A stretch of 64,000 nucleotides of DNA from NCBI RefSeq assembly GCF_002878395.1, contig NC_061120.1:115301502-115365501 (forward strand). Direction: 5' to 3'. Made by a program: the position numbers and the translations under genes. The stretch is from Capsicum annuum. Lineage: Eukaryota > Streptophyta > Magnoliopsida > Solanales > Solanaceae. Position 1 is the stretch's first letter. Every line of letters starts with the position of its first letter. A model generated the notes under the pieces. That model was not told the origin of the DNA, ran no database searches, and was given only the letters and a program-made list of their open reading frames with translations. Below, piece after piece: positions 34,429 to 45,591 of the stretch.

Positions 34429-36166
34429 CGAAACATTACCCATCGACACTCTACTTAGGGTATCCGCCACAATATTGGCCTTGCCCAGATGGTACAGCAC
34501 ATTTATATCATAGTCCTTTGATAATTCTAACCATCGTCTTTGCGTAAGATTTAATTCTCTCTGGGTAAACACATACTGCAGACTCTTATGATCAGTGAAA
34601 ACATCAACATGGACACCATACAAATAGTGTCACCAGATTTTCAAAGCAAACACAACAGCAGCCAACTCAAGGTCATGGGTGGGGTAATTTTTCTCATGGG
34701 GTTTCAACTGTCTAGAAGCATAAGCTATCACCTTACCCTTCTGCATCAATACGCAACCCAACCCAACTCTCGAAGCATCACAGTACACCATAAAACCATC
34801 AACACCATCAGGCAAAGTCAAAACAGGGGCNNNNNNNNNNNNNNNNNNNNNNNNNNNNNNNNNNNNNNNNNNNNNNNNNNNNNNNNNNNNNNNNNNNNNN
34901 NNNNNNNNNNNNNNNNNNNNNNNNNNNNNNACATGGGGTTTCAACTGTCTAGAAGCATAAGCTATCACCTTACCCTTCTGCATCAATACGCAACCCAACC
35001 CAACTCTCGAAGCATCACAGTACACCATAAAACCATCAACACCATCAGGCAAAGTCAAAACAGGGGCTGAAGTGAGTTGAGTTTTCAACTCCTGAAAACA
35101 CTTCTCACAAGATTCAAACCACAAGAACTTTACTTTCTTTTGGGTCAACCAAGTCATAGGAGACGCTATAGAGGAGAAACCCTCAACAAAACGACAGTAA
35201 TAGCCAGCTAAACCTAAGAAACTTTGAATATCAGTCGGAGAAATAGGTCTAGGCCAATTTCTAACAGCTTCGGTTTTTTGGGGATCAACTCTAATACCCT
35301 CGAAAGAAATGATATAACCCAGAAAAGTAACTAACCTTAGCCAAAACTCACACTTACTGAACTTGGTAAACAACTTGTGATTTCTAAGGGTTTACAAGAT
35401 AGTTCAAAAATGATCAAAATATTCATCCTCACTACGGGAGTACACCAGTATATCATCGATGAACACTATGAAAAACATATCCACATATGGTCTGAATACT
35501 TGATTCATCAGGTCCATGAAAGCTGCTGGGGCATTAGTTAACCCGAAAGACATAAAAAGAAACTCAAAATGGCCATAACGAGTTTGGAAAGTGGTTTTTG
35601 GGTGTCACACTCCCTAACTTTGAGTTGATGATAGCCGAAATGAAGGTCTATCTTTGAGAAATAACTTGCACCTTACAATTGGTCAAACAAATCATCTATT
35701 CTCCGATGGGGGTACTTATTTTTTATAGTGACTTTATTCAGTTGGCTGTAATCAATGCACATACGCAAAGAGTCATCTTTCTTTCTCACAAACAACACAG
35801 GAGCACCCCAAGGAGAAACACTGGTACTTATGAAACCCTTATCTAGTAGATCTTTGAGTTGCTCTTTCAACTCCTTAAGTTTTGCAGGGGTCATACGGTA
35901 AGGAGGAATAGAAATGGGCTGAGTATGGGAAGAAGATCAATCCCGAACTCTATCTCTCTATTAGGAGGTATCCCTGGGAGATCATCCGAAAAGACATCAG
36001 AAAACTCATTGATGACGTTAACAGACTGGAAAGTTGGAGTCTCAAACTTAGTGTCTTTGACTCTAACCAAATGGTAAATACACCCCTTGGAAATAAGCTT
36101 TCTAGCTTTGAGGTAAGAGATAAAATGACTCTTGGGTGACACAAAATTCCCAGACCACTCAAACAC
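34429..36166 (-). pseudogene. Reverse transcriptase and RNase H, element A
   Basis: The reverse transcriptase part begins near 35894 with [20 protein letters not shown], then [19 protein letters not shown]. The catalytic box reads VFIDDILVY on the minus strand near 35469-35441, followed by [11 protein letters not shown] and [11 protein letters not shown]. RNase H follows: [60 protein letters not shown] and ADTLSR near 34450. These copy the RNA into DNA and remove the template. Frameshifts occur around 35400 and 35600, and a stop follows ALKIW. An N gap at 34831-34930 with a 136-base duplicated flank repeats part of the RNase H domain artificially. Confidence 0.9.
34831..34930. other. Assembly gap (100 N) with duplicated flanks
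   Basis: Exactly 100 N. Bases 34695-34830 are repeated without visible change at 34932-35067. This makes the RNase H segment [20 protein letters not shown] appear twice in translation, which is an assembly effect and not a domain duplication. Confidence 0.92.
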
Positions 36167-36181
36167 AGATGCACCCAGAAA

Positions 36182-36502
36182 TTAAAACTTGACCATTCGG
36201 GTCCGACAATCAATAGAGGCATAAGAAGAATACAGCCAGTCCATACCCAAAATCATATCAAAATCTACCATGTCTAACTCAATCAGATCAGCCAACAAGA
36301 CTCTATGAAGAACGGTAACAGAACACTTTTTATACACTTTCTGGGCAATAATCGAATCACCCACTAGGGTAGAAACTAGGATAGGCTCAGGAATAATCTC
36401 AGGACTCATTTCAAAATTCACAGCAATCAAAGGTGTAACATATGAGAAACTAGATCCAGGATCCAATAAAGCATACACATCCAACTGAAATATACGAAGC
36501 AT
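36182..36502 (-). pseudogene. Retropepsin-like aspartic protease, element A
   Basis: The minus-strand frame contains ALLDPGSSFSYVTPLIA, the DPGS/A active-site form usual for plant gypsy proteases, and ends with ILGMDWLYSSYASIDCRTR, the conserved C-terminal flap region. This protease would cut the gag-pol polyprotein. It lies between the gag zinc knuckle and the reverse transcriptase as expected. It is one of the few domains still open across its core, but it has lost a continuous frame with its neighbours. Confidence 0.85.
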
Positions 36503-36565
36503 ACCCGTAACAATATCGGGAGAGTCCTCATGTTCCTAACAGGATGGTAAAGCATAGAATCTATT

Positions 36566-37806
36566 CTAGCACTGCCCGCCAGCATTGCTAGAAGAGGCGC
36601 CCTGAGCTGGGGCTAGGCGAGTCGCTGGAACTGAAGTACTAATAGTCTGAGTCTGAGTTTGAGGGCGATAGTCACAATGCCCTTGTCCATCGTGTGGACA
36701 ATCTCTAACTCTGTGACCCATGTCACCACACCAAAAACAACCCCTCTTCTCACCCCAAACACTCACCCGAATGAGCCCTACCACACTTAGGACACAGGGG
36801 ACAATTTGGCTTACTGCCAGCACTGTACTGGGACCTGGATGCATATGACCTGCTACCTTGCTCCTGCCTACCTCTAGGCATGGGAGCACTAACAGATGAC
36901 GGTGCTAGCATAGATGAATGATCCTGATATTGAGGGCGACTCCCTCTCTGCGATCTAGTCTGACCCTGTCCGTGCTGCTCGGACCTAGTTCTCTTGTTCC
37001 CTCTCACTCTATCTCTCTCCTTAATCTTGTCTGCCTCAATCTATTAGGCATGAGTCATCAGCCTAGAAAGATTCATCTCACTATTTAGCATAGCAAACCT
37101 ACACTCCTTAACCACATAACTAGACACTCCAGTCATAAACTTAATTATACTAGCCCGATTATCAGCCACTAAGTCAGGAGTATACTTGGCCAACTGACTC
37201 CAGTCATAAACTTAATCATACTAGCCCGATTATCAGCCACTAAGTCAGGAGCATACTTGGCCAACTGATTGAACTTTAGACAGTACTCCCTAACAGTCAT
37301 AGAGCCCTGTTGCAGGTTCATAAACTCTTCCACCTTCGCCTCTCTCATCTCTAAAGGGAAAAACTTATCCAGAAATCATCCTGGAACTCTTGCCAAGTTG
37401 TAGGGATAGCTCCCTCACCTCTACCTTTCCTCCAAGCACCAACCCAGTCATAATCAAGGTCTTTCAACCTATACGCAGCCAACTCCAAACTATGTTCCTC
37501 AGATACATGCATCACCTGAGTAATCTTCCGCACCTCCTCTAAAAATAACTGTGGATCCTCATCAGACTTGGACCCATAGAATTTTGGTGGATTCATCCGC
37601 ATAAAGTCACGAATCCTGGCAGCAGCTGAATCACCTCCCTACTGCTGTGGAGTTAGGGTCGGGTTGGCCTGAACATTTGCAGTAACAGCTTGGGCCAGAG
37701 CCTAAAAGGCTGCCCAAAATTCAGCATGAGACACGTTTTCAATCAATGGGTCAGCGGGTTGAGGTTCCTGACCATCATTATTTCTTCTCACTCAACGTGG
37801 AGGCAT
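36566..37806 (-). pseudogene. Gag polyprotein, element A
   Basis: The likely start is the ATG at 37806 (MPPR, then a TGA stop at codon 5). The capsid-like domain reads RMNPPKFYGSKSDEDPQLFL and LEEVRKITQVM, followed by EFMNLQQGSMTVREYCLKFN. A CX2CX4HX4C zinc knuckle (CFWCGDMGHRVRDC) lies near 36735-36695. Gag forms the particle that packages element RNA. There are at least three stops in the first 60 codons, a frame change near 37350, and a 71-bp tandem duplication at 37126-37267 that shifts the frame again. Confidence 0.87.
37126..37267 (-). repeat. 71-bp tandem duplication in gag
   Basis: The block starting ACTCCAGTCATAAACTTAAT at 37126-37196 is repeated at 37197-37267 with two substitutions. 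The unit is 71 bp, not a multiple of three, so it frameshifts gag. Two differences between units suggest it is not a recent assembly error. Confidence 0.9.
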
Positions 37807-38001
37807 ATTTATGAAAGAGGAGAGAACGAATCAATAGCAGAGAGAGACACTTTAAGCACGATAGACTTTTGAAAAAAAGAATCACACTTTTTCATAAAAC
37901 GTCTGGTAGCCTCTTGCTCATAGAGGTGGCGCGCTACACACCAATGATCAAGACTCTACTTAACACGGCTTGTCAGACTCCCTAGGACACCTTAAAATAT
38001 T

Positions 38002-38016
38002 AGGCTTTGACACCAA
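38002..38016 (-). promoter_or_regulatory. tRNA-Met primer binding site of element A
   Basis: Three bases inside the 5' LTR the minus strand reads TTGGTGTCAAAGCCT. This resembles TGGTATCAGAGC, the complement of the 3' end of initiator tRNA-Met used by most plant gypsy elements, with two or three transitions. It would prime minus-strand synthesis. Confidence 0.75.
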
Positions 38017-38019
38017 GTT

Positions 38020-40423
38020 TGTAATGCCCCAGAAAATGGGTCCCGGAGCGTCACACAGTGCTTGAGGCTACGAGTAGCCCCAAGCTAACCCTTTGAGCCA
38101 TTTTTATTTAGTTCAACACAAATCAATGAGGTTTCCATAAATAACCCTCAAATATCAACAGAGTAATCATCATCCAAGAATAAAAAAATTTTAGAAAGAT
38201 AACAAAATACGACTTATTAGTCAACTCCCAACATTTATACTAATCTGACAAGCCTCTAAGAAAATCAATAAAACCAGCGAGCCATTGAGACATGTTTCAA
38301 CTGACTCATACTCAGTTATCAAATGTAAACGATTTGTGAAACCAACATTAGACATCACGTCCTCGGAATATAAGGACAAACCAAAATAGAGAATGTAGAA
38401 TAACGTGCCCGAAGAATCACTGTCAAACCTGAAACTGAGCACCTGAACCTACATTCTGAGAAAATGCAGCCCACATTCAAAGATGTGAGTCAGTACCATG
38501 GAAAGGAATCGAGTATATGGGGGTGTATTGCGTTGTATAAACATCATTATCATAAATATTTATAAGAAAATATGCAGGATGTATGAAAGACTCACATAGC
38601 CCAAAGAAAATCATCATAATTATGAGAGGATAAAATAAGTACAATAACATATGTGAGTTGTCAATCACTTTCAGTTCATCCAGAATATCAATTCTCATAA
38701 AGTAAATATCATTTAAATATTTCAAAAGAATAACTTTCGCAATTCCACTTTCAAATCACTTCACCGTTCACCATAGACACAAGGAAACACACATACACTG
38801 GGAGATCCTATAACCGACATAAACCATGTGAGCTACATGGAGTCCAACATACAACCCACATTAGGGAGAGCCATCCTATCCTTGCCATCGGAGTAGGACT
38901 ATCGATATCAAATCCACACAAACTAGTGATCACTATATAAATCAGCCTCAGGATCACTCCTACGGGGGCACGTAGTTCTAGGGAAGTAAGGTCGCTTTGT
39001 ACCTCTCACTCGATACTAAAGATTTCTCCCAAACTTAGCTTAGATCATTTTAAAGACAATCCATAACAAAACAATTTCAATAATATATAAATATACATCG
39101 GGAGCCATCATGCTTTCGATCTATCAAAATCAACCACATTGTGGATTTCTTTCACACTGGAGTTCAAAATAACTCCATTAAGACCAAAAGGTCAAATCAT
39201 TCAAAATTTCTCAAATATTCAACATCAACATACTTATAACACATATTTTCTCAAAAAAATACAATTTTCAATGGGGATTCACGACCCAAATATCAAAATC
39301 ATGATAAATATCATTCAAGATTCATGCTTTATATCTCCACATATGTAAATTCATATTTCAATATCATCAACATTAAGATTTCATAATAATCATCATAAGA
39401 TATGGGTTCATGCTTCAAATTCATAAAAATCAAATAAAAATCATACCTTTGTAAAGAAAATTACTTTTGGGCACAAGAACGAAAGAGAGTTCTTGTTGAA
39501 AAACCCCACATACCTTGAATGATGAACTTTAGATCGATACTCATTTTTGAGATGCTAATCATGCTTTTAAATGATGGTTCTTGGAGTTCTTGAACAAGGA
39601 ACTTGGAATCTTAAAAATTTGCAGAATTAATGGTGAACTTTGGAGGTTCTTGAAGTTAGATGTAGGAGCTTAGGGTTTTCTTTTTGAGGGAATTTGATGA
39701 AATATAACATATAATGCTTCTAATAGGCTTTAATATAGGGTTTGGACGGATTTTGGATGAGGGGGAATGACCAAAATGCCCCTAAAAATCAAATAATTCT
39801 TGAATCTGTCCTTTGGTGGACTGTTTTGATAGTCTGAAGTAGATCAACCATAACATTTTACTCCGATATCCAAATTGGATGAAACCAATTTCATTAGAAA
39901 GAGGACTCTCATATATTTCCTTTGATATATAGTATCTCACTCATATCATTGCGTACGAGGAGTTATGATTGTTTAAAGTTGACCTAAAAATTTGCTTTTG
40001 ATAGGCTGAAGTAGATCAACCATAACTTTTTGCTCCGATAGACAAATTAAATTAAACCAATTTCATTGGAAAGAGGACTCGCAGAGCTTTCCGTTAATAT
40101 ATATAGTAGATAACCCAGATCATTATGTACAAGGAGTTACGATCGTTTAAAGTTGGATCAAAAATACGTCAGGCCTCAGTACTTTTTCCTGCACATTTTA
40201 TTGTTCACTACTATTCACGGTTCGATCAAAATGTTCATAACTCGTCGCTCGGGTGTCCGTTTTGGATGATCCATATATCGTTGGAAAGCTTATTCGATAC
40301 TCTACGCAATGGTGGGTCATAATCTAAGATATTCCATATGAAAAATTTATAATTCATTCTAGAAGATAGAACCCAACATGTTTACGCAAAAAATTTCAAC
40401 GAAAAATTTCCCGAGGTATTACA
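38020..40423 (-). repeat. 5' LTR of element A
   Basis: In element orientation it runs from 40423 (TGTAATACCTCGGG) to 38020 (GGGGCATTACA) and is 2404 bp. It carries the transcription signals of the element. Numerous substitutions against the partner LTR indicate a fairly old insertion. Confidence 0.92.
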
Positions 40424-40428
40424 CCACT

Positions 40429-41420
40429 ACTGTAACATAGACCTAATTTGATATCAAGTCCCTAACGAGAATATTAAAGAACATTGCAAACTAAAATAGA
40501 AATTTATAGAAAATTAAAGACATAAGATTTTTATGTAGAAACTCCTTACTCAAGGAAGAAAAAACATGACCTAACTCTAGTAGAATTTCACCATAAATCT
40601 TCACTAATACTGAGCAACCTCCAATTACAACTTTGGGAATTAACCTCCTTATTCCAATCACTTTGCAATAGCTCTATTGCAATACACCTTCATAATACTC
40701 TACTATGAGTATTCCATTAGCTACCTCTAGCTAAGAATATGACTTATATTTGAATAAGCAACTAAGAGAGAAAATGCTCACTAAAATTACAAGAATGAGA
40801 TGTGAGTTTACAATTGTAAGTTCAAGAGCAAAACTTAATCAACTTAGAAATAAGGATATGTATAACTATGAGCAAAAATGAGTTTTTAAATTTGTTGAGT
40901 CATGTTGTATTGACTGAGGTCTTTACTTGAGAAATTTCTTTATAATTTTGTGCAAAATCTTGCCTTTCCTCTTAGTAGATTATGTATATATATGTTGAGC
41001 ATTGGAAGAGAAGCTTTCTTATTAGATGCTGAAAAAGGACCACTGAGAATTCATCCCACTAATGCGCTGACATTGTTTAGAAAAATACTAGACAACTGGC
41101 ACATAAGACAAATACATTTTGCAAAATAGCACACTAGGACACCAGTTTTTGTAACTAGTCAGTCCATCATTAAAATATAAATAACAATCAGACATACAAG
41201 GATCAGGTTCTAGAGATGAAGTTTGTCAATCATCAAAATATAAGCATAAGAAACAAAATAATAGCAAAGATAGAACCCAGCAATAACATTTCATACAATG
41301 ATCTTCTCTCTATAAAAATTTATAGAAACTTTTATGTCTAATACTATCACTTTATAGTTCCATGCTAACGTTCATGCCAAGCACTCTCTAGCCTAGCTCC
41401 AAGTCTTGGTATGAACTGGT
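40429..41420. other. AT-rich nuclear DNA, no gene seen
   Basis: About 1 kb downstream of element A. A segment near 40520-40740 (actcaaggaagaaaaaacat and following) resembles debris of an older mobile element, but no domain or terminus is clear. Confidence 0.4.
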
Positions 41421-41427
41421 TCAGTTT

Positions 41428-41799
41428 ATGTTGGTAAAAAATAGAGAAATTCTCTTCCCACGTAGCGCTAAGAAGCAAGTTCCGACAGCCCTGCCACCTA
41501 TCAAGCCGAACAGAGCCTGCCTTGACCTTGACACTAGTCTGAGCCTTTCCCAGTCCTTTTTTTCACACAAGCTCGCATTTTTCGAGCAAGAAGCGGAATT
41601 ACTTGAATTTCACATGGATCGTTTTCTTTCTGAAGTGACTACACTGGCAGTCGGACTCCTTCTTTTGGGAGCTATTTTTGGGGCTTTTAAAGCAGGCCGA
41701 CTTTTTGAACGAAGTACTATTGCGGAGAGTATACATGACTTGGCTCTGTCAACTCCGAACCGGCTCCTTCTTCTTTGTCAACAAATCTTTGATAAATAA
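41428..41799 (+). CDS. Open 123-codon frame in a second organelle-like insert, unknown product
   Basis: This frame is open from 41428 to a TAA at 41797-41799 and is flanked by AT-rich nuclear DNA of very different composition. Bases 41438-41485 match 5258-5305 in the large mitochondrial segment with few differences, so this is probably a second mitochondrial insertion. The N-terminal half is basic and proline/lysine-rich (ALPPIKPNRACLDLDTSLSL). Residues about 70-89 form one strong hydrophobic helix with glycines (VGLLLLGAIFGAFKAG), followed by a polar tail (ESIHDLALSTPNRLLLLCQQ). I do not recognise the protein. A small single-pass mitochondrial membrane protein or a chimaeric mitochondrial ORF is possible. 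Lack of stops may only mean recent arrival. The first methionine may not be the true start; MDRFLSEV at about residue 62 is another candidate. Confidence 0.4.
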   Translation: MLVKNREILFPRSAKKQVPTALPPIKPNRACLDLDTSLSLSQSFFSHKLAFFEQEAELLEFHMDRFLSEVTTLAVGLLLLGAIFGAFKAGRLFERSTIAESIHDLALSTPNRLLLLCQQIFDK

Positions 41800-42880
41800 A
41801 GGAAGAGTAGTTTCTCTCATATTTTTCACTATAGCTTTAGTCTTTATTTGAGGATAAACGATTTCAAGAAGAAAATATAATAGCACCCCTAATGTGAGGC
41901 AAACATTACGTATATTTAATATTATGTATCTTACATTTAGTATTTTTATTTGTTCTTTTTGAGCACTAATTTAATAGATTATGCTTAATATTATATTTTT
42001 ATGTGTAGAATTAAATTGATATGATGATAAAGAAATTTCGAACAAAAATGAATTAAAAATAAAAGGTACTATAAGGAAATCAAAAGGGCAGATAAATGAA
42101 TTGAAATGAATAAAATATAAAATTGAGTGGGAAAAAATTGAAATAAATATATATATAGATATGTGTGTATGTGTGTAAGTCCATCAAACTGGTATGCATT
42201 TTTTAATCTATGTGTCATGCATTCTTATTTTGAATGTACACATAGCATTGTCTGAATACATACATAGCATAGTAATTATAGATTAAACCTAAAAAAAACT
42301 TTTAATGTCTATATCTCCTCTTAAGATATGCTTATTCAAAGAACTCATCTACCTCTTTTCTACTAACTGAAACATTTTAGAAAAGAGAAATAATTAATTA
42401 CATGTGATTATAATCTTTTCATTTTTGGATTGTGTGAAATCTTCTAATATGTTAATGAGTAAAAAGATTGGGGTGTCAAATTGTAGAGTAAAAGTAGATT
42501 ACAAGATTTGTATGATTTTTTTGAACTATAAAAATTATCTTAGTTTAAAATTTTTGTTTGATCTATGTGAAAAGATAAAATAATTATACAAAACTTATTA
42601 ATCAAAAGCATAAAATATTTCAAAATAAGCAATCAATAGAGGAATATAATTTTGGTTAACCATTTATGTCCAACCCTTTATCCTCCATATATTTTCTTTT
42701 GAAAGGAATATAAATAACAAATATGAATAAGAAATTTTGCTTTTGGGTGTTCGTTGGATTTGCAGATCTGAGTGATAAGGTGAAACAAATATAGAGAATT
42801 TATTAATCAAAAGCAGGAAACAACACAAAATTAAGTTTTATCTACTATTTTTGAATTAATAAGCACAAACTATATTGAGT
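41800..42880. other. AT-rich nuclear DNA, no gene seen
   Basis: No open frame, terminal repeat or RNA was recognised. A short AT/GT microsatellite (ATATATATATAGATATGTGTGT) lies near 42147-42175. Confidence 0.4.
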
Positions 42881-43120
42881 AGGCAATGGGCTCGAATATC
42901 CTATGTGATTGGTGACGGTAAGATCGGTTTGGAGGAGTTCCCACATGTACTGAAACGTGGTATGATTAAGCTATCATCGATGAGAGCATATAAACTTGGG
43001 CCCTTAAGTAGGTATTTGAATCTAAAGGATGAAGTGACCAAGTTTTAAGTTTAACTATAAGCATTTTGATCTTAAAATGGAGCAAAATATTGAGGTATTT
43101 ACTTGACTTATTTTAGGTTA

Positions 43121-43349
43121 GTAGGTGAATCACCTACTTTGACCTTTTGACCAACTTAAAAACTAAGTAGGTGCATCACCTATTAAGGATCCCTTGACCA
43201 GTTTATTGGGCCAAATACACTACCACCTACTTAAGTTAATTTTGGCCCAAATTAAATAAGAGAAAATGAGGAGAATGGGCAGCCAAGGCCCAATAGTTTT
43301 TAATCCACAAAGGCCCAATATAATGGGCAAGTAGGTGCATCACCTACTT
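43121..43349. repeat. Three near-perfect palindromes GTAGGTG-CAT-CACCTAC
   Basis: AAGTAGGTGCATCACCTACT or a close variant appears at 43121-43137, 43165-43183 and 43329-43349. Each is a self-complementary 7-9 bp stem around three bases. They lie between GGCCCAAA-rich segments. Three copies of the same palindrome within 230 bases is unlikely by chance. Confidence 0.8.
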
Positions 43350-44763
43350 GATAAATTATGGCCCAAAATAATCAATAAATTCGGCCAAGAGCAGCTCTTT
43401 TTAAAGGGATTAAAACCAGCCCTTATAGCTCATTTTAACTAGCCACAAAGAAAAACAGCTTTCAAGATTTTCTCTCTTGTTCTCTCTTAGCTATGCAGCA
43501 GCCCTAAAATTCCACTAGGGTTCTTTGGAAACCTTCCTTCCAAGTTAAAGGTAAGTGAACAAATCATGAGCACATCTTAAGAATACTATAAGGATTATGT
43601 TCTCCATGATTAAACAATAAGATATCCCTTTTTAAGTTTGGCAGTCCCTTTATACTTGATTATTAAGAGATTTTTCTCTTCACTTTTGGTTTGTGAGTAA
43701 AGGGGTCAAGCCATTGAAGAGATATACATTAAGGCAATAAACTACCACCAAAATTAAGGTATGGCTACTGTCCATTTTTGCCCTTTTCCTATATACGTGT
43801 GTTGGTTGAGGATTGTGTATATGTTATTGTTAAGAACTCAAGGGATGGTGAGTTCAATTTTTGTTGCCATATTAAGGGGTATTTGGGGTTGTTTTGGATC
43901 TATTTTATGTATGTATGTTGGGGGCTGCTTGGTTGACGTTGGGGGAATAGTGTGAATAATTTTCATTAAAAGGTAGAAGAAGAGTATAATGGTACACCAC
44001 CAAATTGAATGTCGCATAAGTTTATTGCCCACATCACTTGATATACTGTTTTGAAAGTACAATAAAGATGAAACTGTTAAGGGGATCTTATAAGAAGTTA
44101 CATCACATGTGAAGGTAATTGGAGAAGAACGAGGTTGAGAGAACACCCTTGGATTAGTTGATTGTGGATTACTTCCCGATTACTGTTTTAGTAAGTTTAA
44201 ATGGCATAAATATGTTAATTAGCTACTAATACTAGTCTTATGCTATTGTAGATTAGTAATCTAAAAGGGAAGACATTAAGTGAAAGTCTGATCAGCTGTG
44301 CAGCAAGGTATGTATGGTTCATCGATCCTATACTTTTTGGCATGAATCTAACTCCTTTGTTACAAAGTAATCTTCCTAAGCATTCTTCCTTTCAAGTTAT
44401 ACATAACTACAGCGTACAACCCCCAAGGTGGTTAATAACCTTATTTAACTTGTCAGGTTGTTAAAGTACCTAAAGATGTGTTTGTTACCAGATCTGTCCA
44501 TTTTCTTTCTAAATACTAATATGATATGGGTGCTTTCAAAAATAAGCCTTATGAATTATTCTCTTAGTTAACATGACCCATGATGTTAGCTAAGCTCCTA
44601 TGTGTTATATTTTTATTATTGTTGTATTCGACCTCATTACTACTGCATCTAGTGCATATTTGCACACCTTTCTACTAGTCCAAAGTTTTAAATCTAATAC
44701 ATGACCACCAAAACAACAACTTTAAAGATGAAAAGAATGATTTGAAGTGAGTCTATATATTTT

Positions 44764-44925
44764 GGGTGGTATCCCAGGGGTGGAAGAAACACCTAGCATG
44801 GGTCGATCCCAATATTATGGGTGGTATCCCAAGGGCGAAAGGAAAGCCTAGCATGGGTCGATCCCGATTTGTGTACTTATAAGGAACGTATCTCAGGTGT
44901 TAAAATGCCTAGCATGGGTTATCCT
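44764..44925 (+). repeat. Diverged tandem repeat, about 55-bp period
   Basis: The motifs GGTGGTATCCCA-GG and CCTAGCATGGGTCGATCCC are repeated twice in full (about 44764-44817 and 44819-44872). A third, more diverged unit (ATCTCAGGTGT, CCTAGCATGGG) ends near 44925. Such arrays are common within plant LTRs. Confidence 0.7.
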
Positions 44926-45591
44926 CTTTTACCACTAATCAGCTGGTCATTTGTATTATTCCTTATAATCTTATAAAGTAAAGAATGTAATGTACATGAT
45001 CCCATAAGCATAAGCAAAGTTGGTATTCTATCCTTATCTTTATAGTTACAGATTGATAACTGATTTTGTTGAGATCTTGTCTTATTTATAGTCACTTCAT
45101 ATCGTACATACTCAGTACACTCTCTATATTGACACTTTTCATGGGGGCCACTATGTTTTATGCTGCAAGTACAGGACTCCAGCTAGTAGACCACCCCAGT
45201 AGGAGCACAGAACATCCAGCTGCTATTGGTGAGATCCAAGTTGATTCAGAGCTTTTCGAGTCTGTTATATATTTTGGTATTGTATAGAAGTTATGAGCAA
45301 GGCGGGGGTTTTTCCCGACCTTAACTAAGTGTCCATGTGTCTTTTAGAGGCTTTGCAGACTATGTGAAGTTAAGTGTGGTAGTATTGTGTTCTTTTAATG
45401 TATTGGCCCCAACGGCCAAGTCTTGTATATGTAGGTTTGAACTTACTTACATGGTTTGTTTTATCAATGCATCATATTCATACTAGCAGAAGATTTGAAT
45501 GCCATAATTACATGCATGAAAAGTACATAGTTAAGAGTTGGTTCTCCCAAAGTGGGTGCCTGTCCACCCCAACAGAATTTGAGGCGTGACA

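Larger units (their letters stand above)
30101..40428 (-). mobile_element. Full-length Ty3/gypsy chromovirus-like LTR retrotransposon (element A)
   Basis: Two LTRs in direct orientation, 30106-32318 and 38020-40423, each bounded by TG...CA in the form TGTAA...TTACA, enclose a 5.7 kb coding region on the minus strand. The flanking five bases are CCACT on both sides (30101-30105 and 40424-40428), a clean target-site duplication, so the ends are secure. Internal order on the minus strand is gag, protease, reverse transcriptase, RNase H, integrase, which is the Ty3/gypsy order. The end of pol has a chromodomain-like segment, and the LTRs are long (2.2-2.4 kb). Together these suggest a Tekay/Del-type chromovirus. 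All domains carry stops or frameshifts, so it cannot move by itself. Two of the window's three N gaps lie in pol and inflate its apparent length. Confidence 0.93.
42900..45591 (+). mobile_element. Probable LTR-type debris
   Basis: This stretch has the build of a plant gypsy LTR: a TTTTTAAAGGGATTAAAACC promoter-like region near 43398, then CTCTCTTGTTCTCTCTTAGC near 43472. A diverged tandem repeat lies at 44764-44925, a CATACTCAGTACACTCTC block at 45108, a GGACTCCAGCTAGTAGACCA block at 45175, and an end near GAGGCGTGACA at 45581-45591. No matching partner LTR was found in the window and the start is unclear. It is probably a solo or truncated LTR. Confidence 0.45.

Noticed and set aside
34630..35373. 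Apparent internal duplication of the RNase H domain in element A
   Set aside because: The repeat is produced by identical flanks on either side of an N gap.
32824..36077. Plus-strand open frames across element A
   Set aside because: They are antisense to gag-pol on the minus strand, and some are created by the N gaps.
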